Positions 54,746 to 63,310 of a DNA stretch of 64,000 nucleotides are shown piece by piece; within the stretch, counting starts at the first letter, position 1; every line of letters starts with the position of its first letter. The notes under the pieces were generated by a model. That model did not search any database, was not told the origin of the DNA, and worked only from the letters and a program-made list of their open reading frames with translations. The position numbers were made by a program, and so were the translations under genes. Origin of the DNA: Embleya sp049739465 (GTDB taxonomy: Bacteria; Actinomycetota; Actinomycetes; Streptomycetales; Streptomycetaceae); the NCBI RefSeq assembly GCF_049739465.1, contig NZ_JBMHHY010000011.1, positions 62,001 through 126,000 on the forward strand. Reading direction: 5' to 3'.

Positions 54746-57076
54746 TCATCGCGGCTCTACGCCGCCGCAGATGTGTTCCGGTGAAACCGGGGTGTGGGTG
54801 AGGTTCAGACCCGTCGCGTTGCGGATCGCGTTCACGATCGCCGGGGTCGCGGAGATGGTGGGCGGTTCGCCGACGCCACGTACCCCGTACGGCGAGTTCG
54901 GGTCGGCCCGTTCGATCACGTCCACCACCATCGGCGGCATGTCCATGATGGTCGGAATCAGGTAGTCGGTGAACGACGGGTTGCGGATCCGGCCATCCTG
55001 TACCTGGATCTCCTCCATCACGGCAAGGCCGAGCCCCTGGGCGGAACCACCGTGGATCTGGCCGACGACGGCGTCCGGGTTGATCGCCTTGCCGACGTCC
55101 TGCACGCAGTCCAGCCGGACGACCTTGACCAGGCCCAACTCGGTGTCCACGTCCACCACCGCCCGGTGTGCGGAGAAGGCGTGTTGCACGTGCACCCGCG
55201 GGCTTTGTCCGTTCACCGGGTTCATTTCGTAGGTCCGCAGGTGGTGGTACTCCCTGGTCTCCTCGATCACGTCCTCGCCGAGTATGTCGACGAGATCGCC
55301 GAGCACACCGCCGGCCGCCGACACCACCTTGCCGCCGGCGAGCGACAGATCCGCGGGGTTCTCGCCGAACCGCCGGGCGGCCAGGTCGAAGAGCACCTCG
55401 CGGACGGCCGCACACGCGTTCCGGACCGCACCGCCGGTGATGTAGGTCTGTCGGGATGCCGAACTCGACCCCGCGTCACCGACGTTGGTGTCGTTCGGGT
55501 GGATGTTCACCCGCGCCACGCCGAGTTCGCTGCGGGCGATCTGCTGCTGCACGGTGACCAGGCCCTGCCCGACCTCGGCCGCCGCGGTGTGCACCATCGC
55601 CACCGGTTCGCCGCCGATGACCTGTAGCCGCACCCGCGCCGTGGAGTAGTCGTCGGCGCCTTCCGCGTAGGAGATGTTCTTGATGATCACGCTGTAGCCG
55701 ACGCCCCGCACCACCCCCTCGCCGTGCGTGGTGTTGGACAGACCACCCGGCAGGCCCCGGATGTCCGGTGGTTCGGCCCGATCCGCTGGGGGCAACGGGA
55801 TGCCTTCGAGCCGTTCCAACAGCTCGTCGACCGGCGCGGGATAGTCCAGCACCTGCCCGGTGGGCATGGTCGAGCCCTCGGCGATGGCGTTGAGCCGGCG
55901 CAGCCGCACCGGGTCCATGTCCAACGCCCGGGCGAGTTTGTCCATCTGCAACTCGTAGGCGAACGCGGGCTGTACGGCGCCCAGGCCACGCATCGCGCCG
56001 CACGGCGGGTTGTTCGTGTACAGACCCCAACCCTCGATTCGGACGTTGGGTACCTGGTACGGCCCGACGCCCAACGACGTGGCGTTGCCGACCACGACCG
56101 GGGTCTTCGAGGCGTACGCGCCGCCGTCGAAGTACATCCTCGCCCGGACGTAGACGAGCTTGCCGTCCCTGGTCGCACCGTGCTCGTAGTACATCTTCGC
56201 CGGGTGCCGGTGTACGTGGCCGTGGAAGGACTCCTCGCGGTTGTAGACCATCTTCACCGGCCGGCCGGTGCGCAGCGCCAGCATGCAGGAGTGGATCTGC
56301 ATGGACAGGTCCTCGCGGCCACCGAAGGCGCCGCCGACACCGGACATGGTGAAGCGCGCCTTCTCGACCGGGAGTCCGAGCGCCCGCGCCGTCTGCCGCT
56401 GGTCCACGTGCAGCCACTGGGTGGCGAGGTACAGGTCGACGCCACCGTCCTCGGCCGGGATGGCCAAGCCGGATTCCGGCCCGAGGAACGCCTGGTCCTG
56501 CATGCCCAGGGTGTACACGTCGGACACCACGACGTCGGCCCGGGCCTGCGGATCGCCCCGGATGATCGGTTGATGGCGCACCACGTTGCCCCCGGGGTGC
56601 AACCTGGGCAGCGTGTCGTCGTGCGCGGCCTGCTCCGGGTCGGTGATCGGGTCGAGCACCCGGTAGTCGACCACGATCCGCTCCAGCGCGCGCCGGGCCG
56701 TCTCCGGGTGATCGGCGGCGACGAGGGCGACCGGTTCGCCCTGGTAGCGCACGACGTCCTCGGCGAGCACCGGCGTATCGGCGATCTTGAGGCCGTAGAT
56801 GTTCTCGCCGGGGACGTCCCGGTGGGTCAGCACGGAGTACACGCCGGGGTGCGCGAGGGCGGGGCCGATGTCGATCGAGGCGATGCGTGCGTAGGGGTGC
56901 GGGCTGCGCAGGGTCGCGCCCCAGAGCATGTCCTCGGCCCACAGGTCCGAGGAGTAGGCGTACTCCCCGCGTACCTTGAGCGTTCCGTCCGGGCGCAGCG
57001 GACTGTCGCCGATCCCGCCGGTGATCGACTCGTCGAGGTCCTGCGGGGTGCGGGCGGGGGAAGTCTGATTGGCCAT
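54746..57076 (-). CDS. xanthine dehydrogenase molybdenum-binding subunit
   Basis: A 776-residue molybdopterin hydroxylase subunit (aldehyde oxidase/XDH large chain). Seen: RVRGEYAYSSDLWAEDMLWGATLRSPHPYARI (N-domain), the Mo-site loops GVGGAFGGRED, GAMRGLGAVQPAFAYE, and GQGLVTVQQQIA, then SYTGSSSASRQT-like AGSSSASRQTYITGGAVRNAC and the C-terminal SPYGVRGVGEPPTI with the catalytic Glu in GVGE. It normally requires [2Fe-2S] and FAD partners, which are not in this window upstream or downstream. GGAGG seven bases before ATG 57076. Purine catabolism is likely, with the deaminase downstream. Confidence 0.93.
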   Translation of the reverse strand: MANQTSPARTPQDLDESITGGIGDSPLRPDGTLKVRGEYAYSSDLWAEDMLWGATLRSPHPYARIASIDIGPALAHPGVYSVLTHRDVPGENIYGLKIADTPVLAEDVVRYQGEPVALVAADHPETARRALERIVVDYRVLDPITDPEQAAHDDTLPRLHPGGNVVRHQPIIRGDPQARADVVVSDVYTLGMQDQAFLGPESGLAIPAEDGGVDLYLATQWLHVDQRQTARALGLPVEKARFTMSGVGGAFGGREDLSMQIHSCMLALRTGRPVKMVYNREESFHGHVHRHPAKMYYEHGATRDGKLVYVRARMYFDGGAYASKTPVVVGNATSLGVGPYQVPNVRIEGWGLYTNNPPCGAMRGLGAVQPAFAYELQMDKLARALDMDPVRLRRLNAIAEGSTMPTGQVLDYPAPVDELLERLEGIPLPPADRAEPPDIRGLPGGLSNTTHGEGVVRGVGYSVIIKNISYAEGADDYSTARVRLQVIGGEPVAMVHTAAAEVGQGLVTVQQQIARSELGVARVNIHPNDTNVGDAGSSSASRQTYITGGAVRNACAAVREVLFDLAARRFGENPADLSLAGGKVVSAAGGVLGDLVDILGEDVIEETREYHHLRTYEMNPVNGQSPRVHVQHAFSAHRAVVDVDTELGLVKVVRLDCVQDVGKAINPDAVVGQIHGGSAQGLGLAVMEEIQVQDGRIRNPSFTDYLIPTIMDMPPMVVDVIERADPNSPYGVRGVGEPPTISATPAIVNAIRNATGLNLTHTPVSPEHICGGVEPR

Positions 57077-57602
57077 CGGGAAGCCTCCACTGTCTGGACG
57101 GTCGGACGGAGTGGGTCGAATTCGCCTGCTCGGCAGGCGGTTTGCCGATGCTCCGCAACTCGTGGGAAGGGTTGATCCCGGATGTGCGCTCCAGCCGGTC
57201 GTGGTTGCCACCCGTGTGAGGAGTACACAGCCAACCGAGTGGGGTCGGTCAGGGGCGGAAGACATGAAAGCGTCGCCGGACCGGGACCATCTGTTCGTAG
57301 ACTCTTACGAGGGCCGGTGCGCTGCGTTCGCACGGCACGGCACGGCACGGCATGGCATGGGCCTGGCCGCCGGTGCAGCTCGTCGACCGGGATCCGGCGA
57401 ACCCCGATCGTTTCCGAATCCTGCACACCGGCTGAGCGAGCACGCCGCGCCGCCGGCCCGGTCGGTGAACCGGGCCGGCAAACGGTTGTTTTTGTGTTTC
57501 GGTTTTATGTTTCGGGTGGGTAACTTGCGAAGTGGGGCAATAAAAGGGTGGCTGGAAAAGGATGGGCGGGTCCGGGGGAGCGGATATGTGGAATTGTTGA
57601 TC
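57077..57602. other. long divergent region between XDH and the RiPP cluster
   Basis: About 525 bases without a supported gene. It contains the XDH promoter side, a 5-bp repeat at 57331-57360, and an AT-rich stretch from about 57484 to 57550. Open frames here are out-of-frame shadows with biased composition. Confidence 0.5.
57331..57360. repeat. 5-bp tandem repeat CACGG/CATGG
   Basis: Four copies of CACGG (57331-57350) then two of CATGG (57351-57360). Confidence 0.85.
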
Positions 57603-57646
57603 TGTGATCCACGTCACATTGACGTTTCTTTCCGGTCGGCGATTCA
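57603..57646 (+). promoter_or_regulatory. Crp-type site and candidate promoter of the RiPP precursor
   Basis: TGTGA (57603-57607), six bases, TCACA (57614-57618): an exact match to the Crp/FNR consensus and also to GTG-N6-GNCAC, the pattern reported for Streptomyces Crp. It is directly followed by a -35-like TTGACG (57619-57624) and a weak -10 candidate GATTCA (57641-57646). The site is about 114 bases before the precursor start. Function is inferred. Confidence 0.6.
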
Positions 57647-57731
57647 CTTTCCTGGCGACGAGAATCGGACCTTCGGATTCCGTAGCGGTGGATTATCGCC
57701 CCGACCCGTTCGCAGTCACCAGGAGGTTGTC

Positions 57732-57818
57732 GTGACGAAGATCGTGAACGCGTTCACCAAGAGGTTCCGGACCGAGAAGACCGTGAAATCCGCGACCTGG
57801 CACGTCTGGTACAGCTGA
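57732..57818 (+). CDS. P450-RiPP precursor peptide (atropopeptide-like)
   Basis: A 28-codon ORF starting at GTG 57732, six bases after a perfect AGGAGG (57721-57726). The leader VTKIVNAFTKRFRTEKTVKS is basic and helical; the C-terminus ATWHVWYS is aromatic. Tryptorubin-type atropopeptides have a precursor of this size with core AWYIWY and a single P450 downstream; W-x-x-W-Y spacing is kept here, with His for Tyr, Val for Ile and an extra terminal Ser. The P450 150 bases downstream presumably forms the Trp/Tyr/His crosslinks, and host peptidases remove the leader. In-frame upstream starts exist but lack ribosome sites. Confidence 0.82.
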   Translation: MTKIVNAFTKRFRTEKTVKSATWHVWYS

Positions 57819-57846
57819 TCCACACACGTTCGGGCAACGGTTGATC

Positions 57847-57897
57847 GTCGAGCCGGCGCGGTGGCGTCGGCTCGACACCGTCCGGACCCGCGTCCGG
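57847..57897 (+). terminator. two hairpins between precursor and P450
   Basis: Hairpin 1 has nine-base arms GTCGAGCCG (57847-57855) and CGGCTCGAC (57868-57876). Hairpin 2 has CCGGAC (57882-57887) and GTCCGG (57892-57897). In RiPP clusters, a partial terminator or processing hairpin here lets the precursor mRNA outnumber the enzyme mRNA. Confidence 0.6.
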
Positions 57898-57967
57898 TGG
57901 AGCCCGCCGTACCTCGGCCCCGCCGGGCGCGGGACGCACGTCATGTGGAGTCACGTGGAGGGCATCG

Positions 57968-59041
57968 ATGAGTCGTTCCGATACGGCCGGACGCGCCCGG
58001 GTGACGATCTTCGCGCCGCAGATCGACGAACTCCTGCGCGATCGTCGCGACGGCGGCGCGCGGGTATTTCGGGTGGACGGCGATACCGTCGCGGTCGCCG
58101 ATCCGCAACTGATCGACAAACTGCTCGGCAGCAGACCCGCCCATGAATTCGAGCGGCCGACTTTCAAGCCGCTGCACGGAAGGTCCATCGAACGATCCGA
58201 GGCGACCGAGGCGCTCCAGGCGGTCTCGCGGGACGTCCGGGCCGCATTGCGCGATCCGCTCCCCGATTCGGTCGACCTTTCCGGGAGTTGGCCGCGCGTC
58301 GGCCATGCCCGGCTTCGTGCGCTGCTATTCGGCGCGGATCCCCGGCGCCTTCGCCTGCTCACTCATCGTCGACTCGAATCGCCCCCCGCGCTGGTCCCGG
58401 CCGCGGTTCGGACGAGCGCGATATTCCCGGTCGGGCGCACTCCCCGCGCGGGGGTGTCCCACCTGGCGACGCTGACCGCCGCGTCGGCCGCCGCGGATCC
58501 CGCCAACCGGCGCCACGCGCTGGGCCTTTACCGACGGGTCGCGGCGCCGGTGTGCCTGGGCGCCTCGGCGCTGGTCGCCAATGCCCTGTGGCTCGGCTCG
58601 CCCTTCGACGCCGACGCGTCGAACCGGCACATCCTGCTCGAGACGCTGCGCCTGCTGCCCCCGTCGTGGAACATCATGCGCGTGGCATCCCCCGAATTCC
58701 CGACCCTGGACCGCCGGATCGGGCCGGGCGACGACGTGCTGGTGCTCCCGCTGCTCAGCCACCGCGACCCCGAACTGTGGCCCGCCCCGGCCGACTTCCA
58801 CCCCGAGCGCTGGCACGACCTGGACCCGGACAACCACCCGGGCTACTTCCCCTTCGGGCACGCCACCGAACGCTGCCGCGGCCGACACCTGATCCTGCCC
58901 CTGGCCGAACACCTCCTCGACCGCATCCGCGCCGACTCCCTGGCGGTGAGCCCACACCAGACCACCACCACGATCCCGCTCGGCCCGCTCCTGACCGTCA
59001 CCCGAATCCACATCACCCGAACCCGCCCGATCGGAGGGTGA
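57968..59041 (+). CDS. cytochrome P450, RiPP crosslinking type
   Basis: A 357-residue P450, shorter than the usual 400. The helix-K ExxR is ETLR (225-228) in LLETLRLLPPSW, followed by the PERW motif (HPERW) and the heme-thiolate region FPFGHATERCRGRHL, with the ligand Cys303. Helix I lacks the usual acid-threonine pair: the aligned stretch is LGASALVANALWLG. Reduced N-terminal half and missing acid-alcohol pair occur in P450s acting on peptide substrates by radical crosslinking. GGAGGG precedes ATG 57968. No redox partner, transporter or peptidase gene is nearby. Confidence 0.9.
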   Translation: MSRSDTAGRARVTIFAPQIDELLRDRRDGGARVFRVDGDTVAVADPQLIDKLLGSRPAHEFERPTFKPLHGRSIERSEATEALQAVSRDVRAALRDPLPDSVDLSGSWPRVGHARLRALLFGADPRRLRLLTHRRLESPPALVPAAVRTSAIFPVGRTPRAGVSHLATLTAASAAADPANRRHALGLYRRVAAPVCLGASALVANALWLGSPFDADASNRHILLETLRLLPPSWNIMRVASPEFPTLDRRIGPGDDVLVLPLLSHRDPELWPAPADFHPERWHDLDPDNHPGYFPFGHATERCRGRHLILPLAEHLLDRIRADSLAVSPHQTTTTIPLGPLLTVTRIHITRTRPIGG

Positions 59042-59073
59042 GATCGGCCTGCCGGGAGTCCGGGGGGCATGGA

Positions 59074-59115
59074 CAGGGCCGGGCGCCTCCCCGGATGGGG
59101 TGCGGCCCGGCCCTG
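59074..59115. terminator. strong terminator after the P450
   Basis: CAGGGCCGGGC (59074-59084) and GCCCGGCCCTG (59105-59115) are exact 11-base complements. The 20-base loop contains an inner CCCC/GGGG stem. It lies between the P450 and the converging secreted-protein gene and marks the right end of the RiPP transcript. Confidence 0.8.
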
Positions 59116-59183
59116 GTCCGAGGGTGGTGCGGGTGGTCACCGACCCGGGTTTGGGTATATCGCGGGGGGTGGGTGTGTGCGCG

Positions 59184-59543
59184 TCAGATCTGGACGCAGG
59201 AGCGGCCGATCAGGTGGCCGTCGGCGGACCAGCCTTCGCCGCAGACCCAGACGCCCCAACTGAAGGACTCGTTGATGTTCGTCCTGAAGCTCGTCGCGGG
59301 ACCGGGGCTCCGCCAATCCCTGCCCGCGACGAAGATGTGCAGGCTCGCCGGGCGGCCGTCGTTGGTCGACACCGTGGCGTCCTTGACGTTCCGGCCGTAG
59401 ATGTCGGCCGCGAAGCAGATGGTGTCCCGGCAGTTGCTGCGGACGTCCGCGTGTGCCGGTGCGGCCGTCAGGGTGGACAGGGTGGTCGCGGCGGCCACTG
59501 CGACGGCCGCGGATGCGGCGCGCCGCAGGGTTGTGGTGAGCAT
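59184..59543 (-). CDS. small secreted four-cysteine protein
   Basis: A 119-residue secreted protein. The signal peptide (LRRAASAAVAVAAATTLSTLTAAPAHA) is followed by a mature domain of about 87 residues with four cysteines (SNCRDTICFAADIYG and WVCGEGWSADGHLIGRSCVQ), likely two disulfides. Many Trp and Gly residues suggest a compact beta domain. No family is recognised. It converges on the P450 with a terminator between and is probably independent of the RiPP cluster. Confidence 0.8.
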   Translation of the reverse strand: MLTTTLRRAASAAVAVAAATTLSTLTAAPAHADVRSNCRDTICFAADIYGRNVKDATVSTNDGRPASLHIFVAGRDWRSPGPATSFRTNINESFSWGVWVCGEGWSADGHLIGRSCVQI

Positions 59544-59773
59544 CGGGATCCCTTCGCTCCTGGGGTGTGGACACCAGCATGTTCGGCGCCTCGCGGGTCG
59601 GCCGGCTGTTTCGGCTGTGCCTGAAACCGCCCGGTAACCAAGGCCGTTCGGGCTCCGTCGGGGTTCCCCTGAGGCTCCGTCAGGGGAGCGCCGGGGGTTG
59701 CTCAGGGTTGTTCCCGATAGCCGCCGGGGCGTCGGCCGAGGAGGGTGGTCGGGTCATCGACCGTCGCTTGCGT

Positions 59774-59805
59774 CGACCGCTCGACCGCTCGACCCCTCGA
59801 CCGCT
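59774..59805. repeat. 8-bp tandem repeat CGACCGCT before a serine hydrolase
   Basis: Four consecutive units (one mismatch in the third) end five bases before the GGAGAAG ribosome site of the gene at 59823. Confidence 0.85.
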
Positions 59806-59822
59806 CATCGGAGAAGAATCGA

Positions 59823-61034
59823 ATGAACTCGCTCGTCCGCCGCATCGCGACCCTGGGCCTGGTCGGCGGTGCCCTGCTGGCCCTCACCGCGGCCTCCGGC
59901 ACGGCCGCCCCCGCCGCCCCCGCCTTCCCGGCACTGGACCCGGACGCCCTACAGGCCGCCATCGAGACCCAGGCCGGCGACGGCTCCGCCGGCGCGATCG
60001 CCCGGGTCGGCGAGCCCGGCCGGTTGTGGCAGGGCTCCACCGTCGACGCCAAGACCGGCCGGCAGATCCCGAAGAACGCCCACTTCCACGCCGGCAGCAT
60101 CGCCAAGGCCTTCGAGACGACCGTCATCCTGCAACTGGTCGCCGAGGGCCGGCTCGACCTGGACCGGACCGTCCAGGACTACCTGCCGGGCCTGCTGCCC
60201 GACACCTTCCAACCGATCACCGTACGGCAGTTGATCAACTACACCAGCGGCCTCCCGGACGTCGACGAGGGCGCGCCCGCGCGCTCCGTCGACGAACGGA
60301 TCGCCGACCGCTACCGATACCGCACCTTCGACCAGATCGTCGAGGGCACCCTGCGGCCGGCCGATCGCCCGTGGCCCGGACCGCACTTCGCCCCCGGCAC
60401 CAGGCAGGAGTACAACTCGCTCGGCTTCCGGATCGGCGGCAAACTGATCGAGAAGACCACCGGACACTCGGTGAAGTACGAGGTCACCGACCGCATCCTG
60501 GACCCGCTGCGGCTGAACCAGACCTCGGTGCCCGAGGACGACCCGAGGATGCCGCGCCCCTACCTGCACGGCTATCTCACCGACGGCGAGGGCGAGTTGG
60601 TCGACGTCAGCGAGCAGGGCGGCGACCCGTCCAACATCATCTCCACCCCGGCCGACCTGGACCGCTTCATCACCGCCCTGTTCCGCGGCCGACTGCTGCC
60701 CGCCGCCCAACTGGAGGAGATGTTCACCCTGCCCCGGGACGCCGCCGGCAACGTCGTCCCCTACACCAACCCCGCCGGCTGCAACGTCACCGGCAAGCCC
60801 GGCCCGGCCTGCTACGCCGCCGGCCTGATGTCCACCCCGCTGCCCGACGGCCGGGTGTTGTGGGGCAAGAGCGGCCACGACGAGGGGTACGCGAGCGGCG
60901 TCTTCGCCACCCGCGACCTCTCCGTCCGCGGCGTCTTCTCGGTCTCCAACACCACCCTGGACTGGGGCCGACCCACCGCGATGTCCGGCCGCCTGCTCCA
61001 GGCCGTGCTCAACCCCTCGACCGCGCCGCACTGA
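59823..61034 (+). CDS. secreted serine hydrolase, DD-carboxypeptidase/beta-lactamase family
   Basis: A 403-residue exported protein. Signal peptide MNSLVRRIATLGLVGGALLALTAASGTA; mature domain has SIAK (motif 1: HAGSIAKAFE), YNSLGF (motif 2: YxS/N region) and KSGHDEGY (motif 3). QLINYTSGLPDV and LDPLRLNQTSVPEDD match the R61 DD-peptidase/class-C fold. It likely acts on peptidoglycan or D-amino peptides outside the cell. Start 59823 follows GGAGAAG. The leader carries an 8-bp repeat. Confidence 0.88.
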   Translation: MNSLVRRIATLGLVGGALLALTAASGTAAPAAPAFPALDPDALQAAIETQAGDGSAGAIARVGEPGRLWQGSTVDAKTGRQIPKNAHFHAGSIAKAFETTVILQLVAEGRLDLDRTVQDYLPGLLPDTFQPITVRQLINYTSGLPDVDEGAPARSVDERIADRYRYRTFDQIVEGTLRPADRPWPGPHFAPGTRQEYNSLGFRIGGKLIEKTTGHSVKYEVTDRILDPLRLNQTSVPEDDPRMPRPYLHGYLTDGEGELVDVSEQGGDPSNIISTPADLDRFITALFRGRLLPAAQLEEMFTLPRDAAGNVVPYTNPAGCNVTGKPGPACYAAGLMSTPLPDGRVLWGKSGHDEGYASGVFATRDLSVRGVFSVSNTTLDWGRPTAMSGRLLQAVLNPSTAPH

Positions 61035-61054
61035 GCGGCGGCGCGACCGCCGGA

Positions 61055-61378
61055 TCAGTCGCCGTCCGCCCCGACGGCGACCCGGTCGGCGAAGCGCGCA
61101 CGACGCGCCTCGCGACGGGCGGCGTAACGCTCCTTGCGGTTGGCGACCCGGGCCGCCCCCCGGCGTTCCCCGGCACACGAGCGCACCGTGCAGCCCGAGC
61201 AGCAGGTGTGGCCGAACAGCAGCAGGCCGGGGTGCGCCCACCGGCACCGGGTGTCCGGCTCCTCGCCCGTCGGGCGCGGCGGCAGGTCGCACTCCCCGTG
61301 GCGGTGGTCGTGGACCGGCCGGGGGTCATGCTCGGCGGAGCGCACCCACAACGGCTTGGTCCGGTCCGTACGCGACAT
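61055..61378 (-). CDS. Cys/His-rich hypothetical protein
   Basis: A 107-residue basic protein: MSRTDRTKPLWVRSAEHDPRPVHDHRHGECDLP, then GEEPDTRCRWAHPGLLLFGHTCCSGCTVRSCAGERR and an Arg-rich C-terminus. Five or more cysteines with His suggest zinc binding. I recall KPLWVR-starting streptomycete proteins of unknown function. GAGAGG precedes ATG 61378. It converges with the DD-peptidase gene, 20 bases apart. Confidence 0.65.
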   Translation of the reverse strand: MSRTDRTKPLWVRSAEHDPRPVHDHRHGECDLPPRPTGEEPDTRCRWAHPGLLLFGHTCCSGCTVRSCAGERRGAARVANRKERYAARREARRARFADRVAVGADGD

Positions 61379-61624
61379 CTCGTTCCTCTCGGAACCGCCG
61401 CCCGGGCTCCCGGACTCTCCGGGCGGGCGGCCGGATTCGCCAACGCATGGCGACACACTCCTCGTCGATAGGCGACAGATCCGATCGGCGGCGGCACCCG
61501 GCGGTCCGACGGACCGTCGCCGTCGAGACCGCGACCCGGGTTGCCGCGCCTGTGCCTATTCTGGTCCCTCGCGTACGAACTCGGGAGGACCGAGTCGGTT
61601 CCGCCGCACAGAGGTGACCCCCAC

Positions 61625-63310
61625 GTGACGACCCACCCCCGCCGCAGCCTGGGCCGGGTACTCGAGGACTTCGGCCCCACCCTCCTCGACCTGATCCACG
61701 GCGACGCGGACACCGCCGAGGAGATCGGCGGCGTGGTCATCCACGATCCGCACGACGAACCGCACTACCCGCCGCACGCCGTGGTGCTCGGCCCCGCCGT
61801 ACACGGTCCCGCCGAGATCGGCCGGCTGCTGCACACCCTCGGCGGCCACGACGCCGCCGCGCTGATCGTCCGCGGACCCGTCGAGCCCGACCCGGACGTG
61901 GCGAGCATCGCCGCCCGGACCGGGGTGGCGCTGTTTGCCCTGACCCGGGGCGCCTCCTGGGCCCAACTCGCGGCCATGTTGCGCACGTTGCTCACCGAAG
62001 GCGACATCGGTGACGCCGGGACGCAGACCCTGGGCGGGGTGCCCTCGGGCGACCTGTTCGCCCTCGCCAACGCCGTGGCCACCCTCCTCGACGCACCGAT
62101 CACCATCGAGGACCGGCGCTCGCACATCCTCGCCTTCTCCGGCCGACAGGACGAGGCCGACCCCTCCCGGGTGGCCACCATCCTGGCCCGCCGCGTCCCC
62201 GACGCATACCTGCGCATCCTCGAAGGCCGCGGCGTCTTCAAGGAGTTGTACCGCAGCCGGGAGCCGGTGTTCATCGCCCCCGCGACCCTCGACGAGGGCG
62301 AGACGGCGCTTGCGCGCGTGGCGATCGTGGTCCGGGCCGGCGACGAGATCCTCGGCTCGATCTGGGCCGCCGTGGCACAACCGCTCAGCCCGGAACGCAC
62401 CGAGGCCTTCCGCGAGGCGTCGAAGCTGGTGGCGCTCCACCTGCTGCGCCACCGGGCCGGCGCCGACGCCGAGCACCGGCTGCGTGCGGACCTGGTCACC
62501 ACCGTGCTGGAGGGTGGCCCCGGTACGGCCGACGCGCTCGCCCGGCTGGGCCTGGTGCGCGAGCCCACGGTGGTCCTCGCCCTGGGCCTGGCCCCGGCGC
62601 CCGGTGCGGACCACACCCAACTCACCGCCGAACACCAACGGTTGACCGCGGCGTTCGCGATCCACCTCAACGCCGTGCAACCGCGCTCGGCCGTCGCCCT
62701 CCTCGGCGACATCGCCTACGCCGTCCTGCCCGCGCCGGGCGACCCGACCGCAGGCTGCGAGCGCGCGGTACAGATCGCCACGAACTTCCTGGAACGTACC
62801 GGCGATCGGGTCAAGGCGCTGATCGGCATCGGCTCGATCGCGCACGAACCCGCCGCGCTGCGCCGCTCGCGGACGAACGCGGACCGCGCGCTGCGCGTAC
62901 TGTCGAGCGGCCAGGCGAATCGACGGGTCGCCGCGATCGCCGACGTCTACATCGACGCCCTGCTCCTGGAGATCCGCGACCTCGCCGCGGCCAACGGCGA
63001 CGAATTCGCCGGACCGCTCGCCCGCCTGGTCGCCTACGACACCAAGCACAACACCAACCTGGTCGAGACGCTGCGGGCCTGGCTGGACGCCTTCGGCGAC
63101 GTAGCCTCCGCGTCGGCGAGCATGTTCGTGCACGCCAACACGTTCCGCTACCGGATGCGGCGGATGGCCGAGGTCGGCCGGATCGACCTCCAGGACCCGG
63201 CGGCGCGGTTCGCGATCACGTTGCAACTGCGGTTGATGAACCCCCAGTCCGGCGCGCCGACCCGGGATGCGCCGAGCGCGGAACCCGGCGCGACCCGGTC
63301 CGCGCCGTAG
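61625..63310 (+). CDS. PucR-family transcriptional regulator
   Basis: A 561-residue regulator. The N-terminal purine-catabolism sensor domain includes LHTLGGHDAAALIVRGP and FALTRGASWAQLAAMLRTLL. A GAF-like middle (VATLLDAPITIEDRRSHILAFSG) follows. The C-terminal HTH_30 reads NTNLVETLRAWLDAFGDVASASASMFVHANTFRYRMRRMAEVGRIDLQDPAARFAITLQLRL. PucR proteins often control purine or amino-acid catabolism, and the deaminase/XDH genes are about 5-7 kb upstream. GTG 61625 follows AGAGGTGA. Confidence 0.92.
   Translation: MTTHPRRSLGRVLEDFGPTLLDLIHGDADTAEEIGGVVIHDPHDEPHYPPHAVVLGPAVHGPAEIGRLLHTLGGHDAAALIVRGPVEPDPDVASIAARTGVALFALTRGASWAQLAAMLRTLLTEGDIGDAGTQTLGGVPSGDLFALANAVATLLDAPITIEDRRSHILAFSGRQDEADPSRVATILARRVPDAYLRILEGRGVFKELYRSREPVFIAPATLDEGETALARVAIVVRAGDEILGSIWAAVAQPLSPERTEAFREASKLVALHLLRHRAGADAEHRLRADLVTTVLEGGPGTADALARLGLVREPTVVLALGLAPAPGADHTQLTAEHQRLTAAFAIHLNAVQPRSAVALLGDIAYAVLPAPGDPTAGCERAVQIATNFLERTGDRVKALIGIGSIAHEPAALRRSRTNADRALRVLSSGQANRRVAAIADVYIDALLLEIRDLAAANGDEFAGPLARLVAYDTKHNTNLVETLRAWLDAFGDVASASASMFVHANTFRYRMRRMAEVGRIDLQDPAARFAITLQLRLMNPQSGAPTRDAPSAEPGATRSAP

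Noticed and set aside
57069..57731. Longer N-terminal extension of the RiPP precursor frame
   Set aside because: The upstream in-frame starts have no ribosome site, while GTG 57732 has AGGAGG at ideal spacing and gives a normal-size precursor.
59184..59543. Secreted four-Cys protein as part of the RiPP cluster
   Set aside because: It is on the opposite strand, has its own leader, and a strong terminator separates it from the P450.
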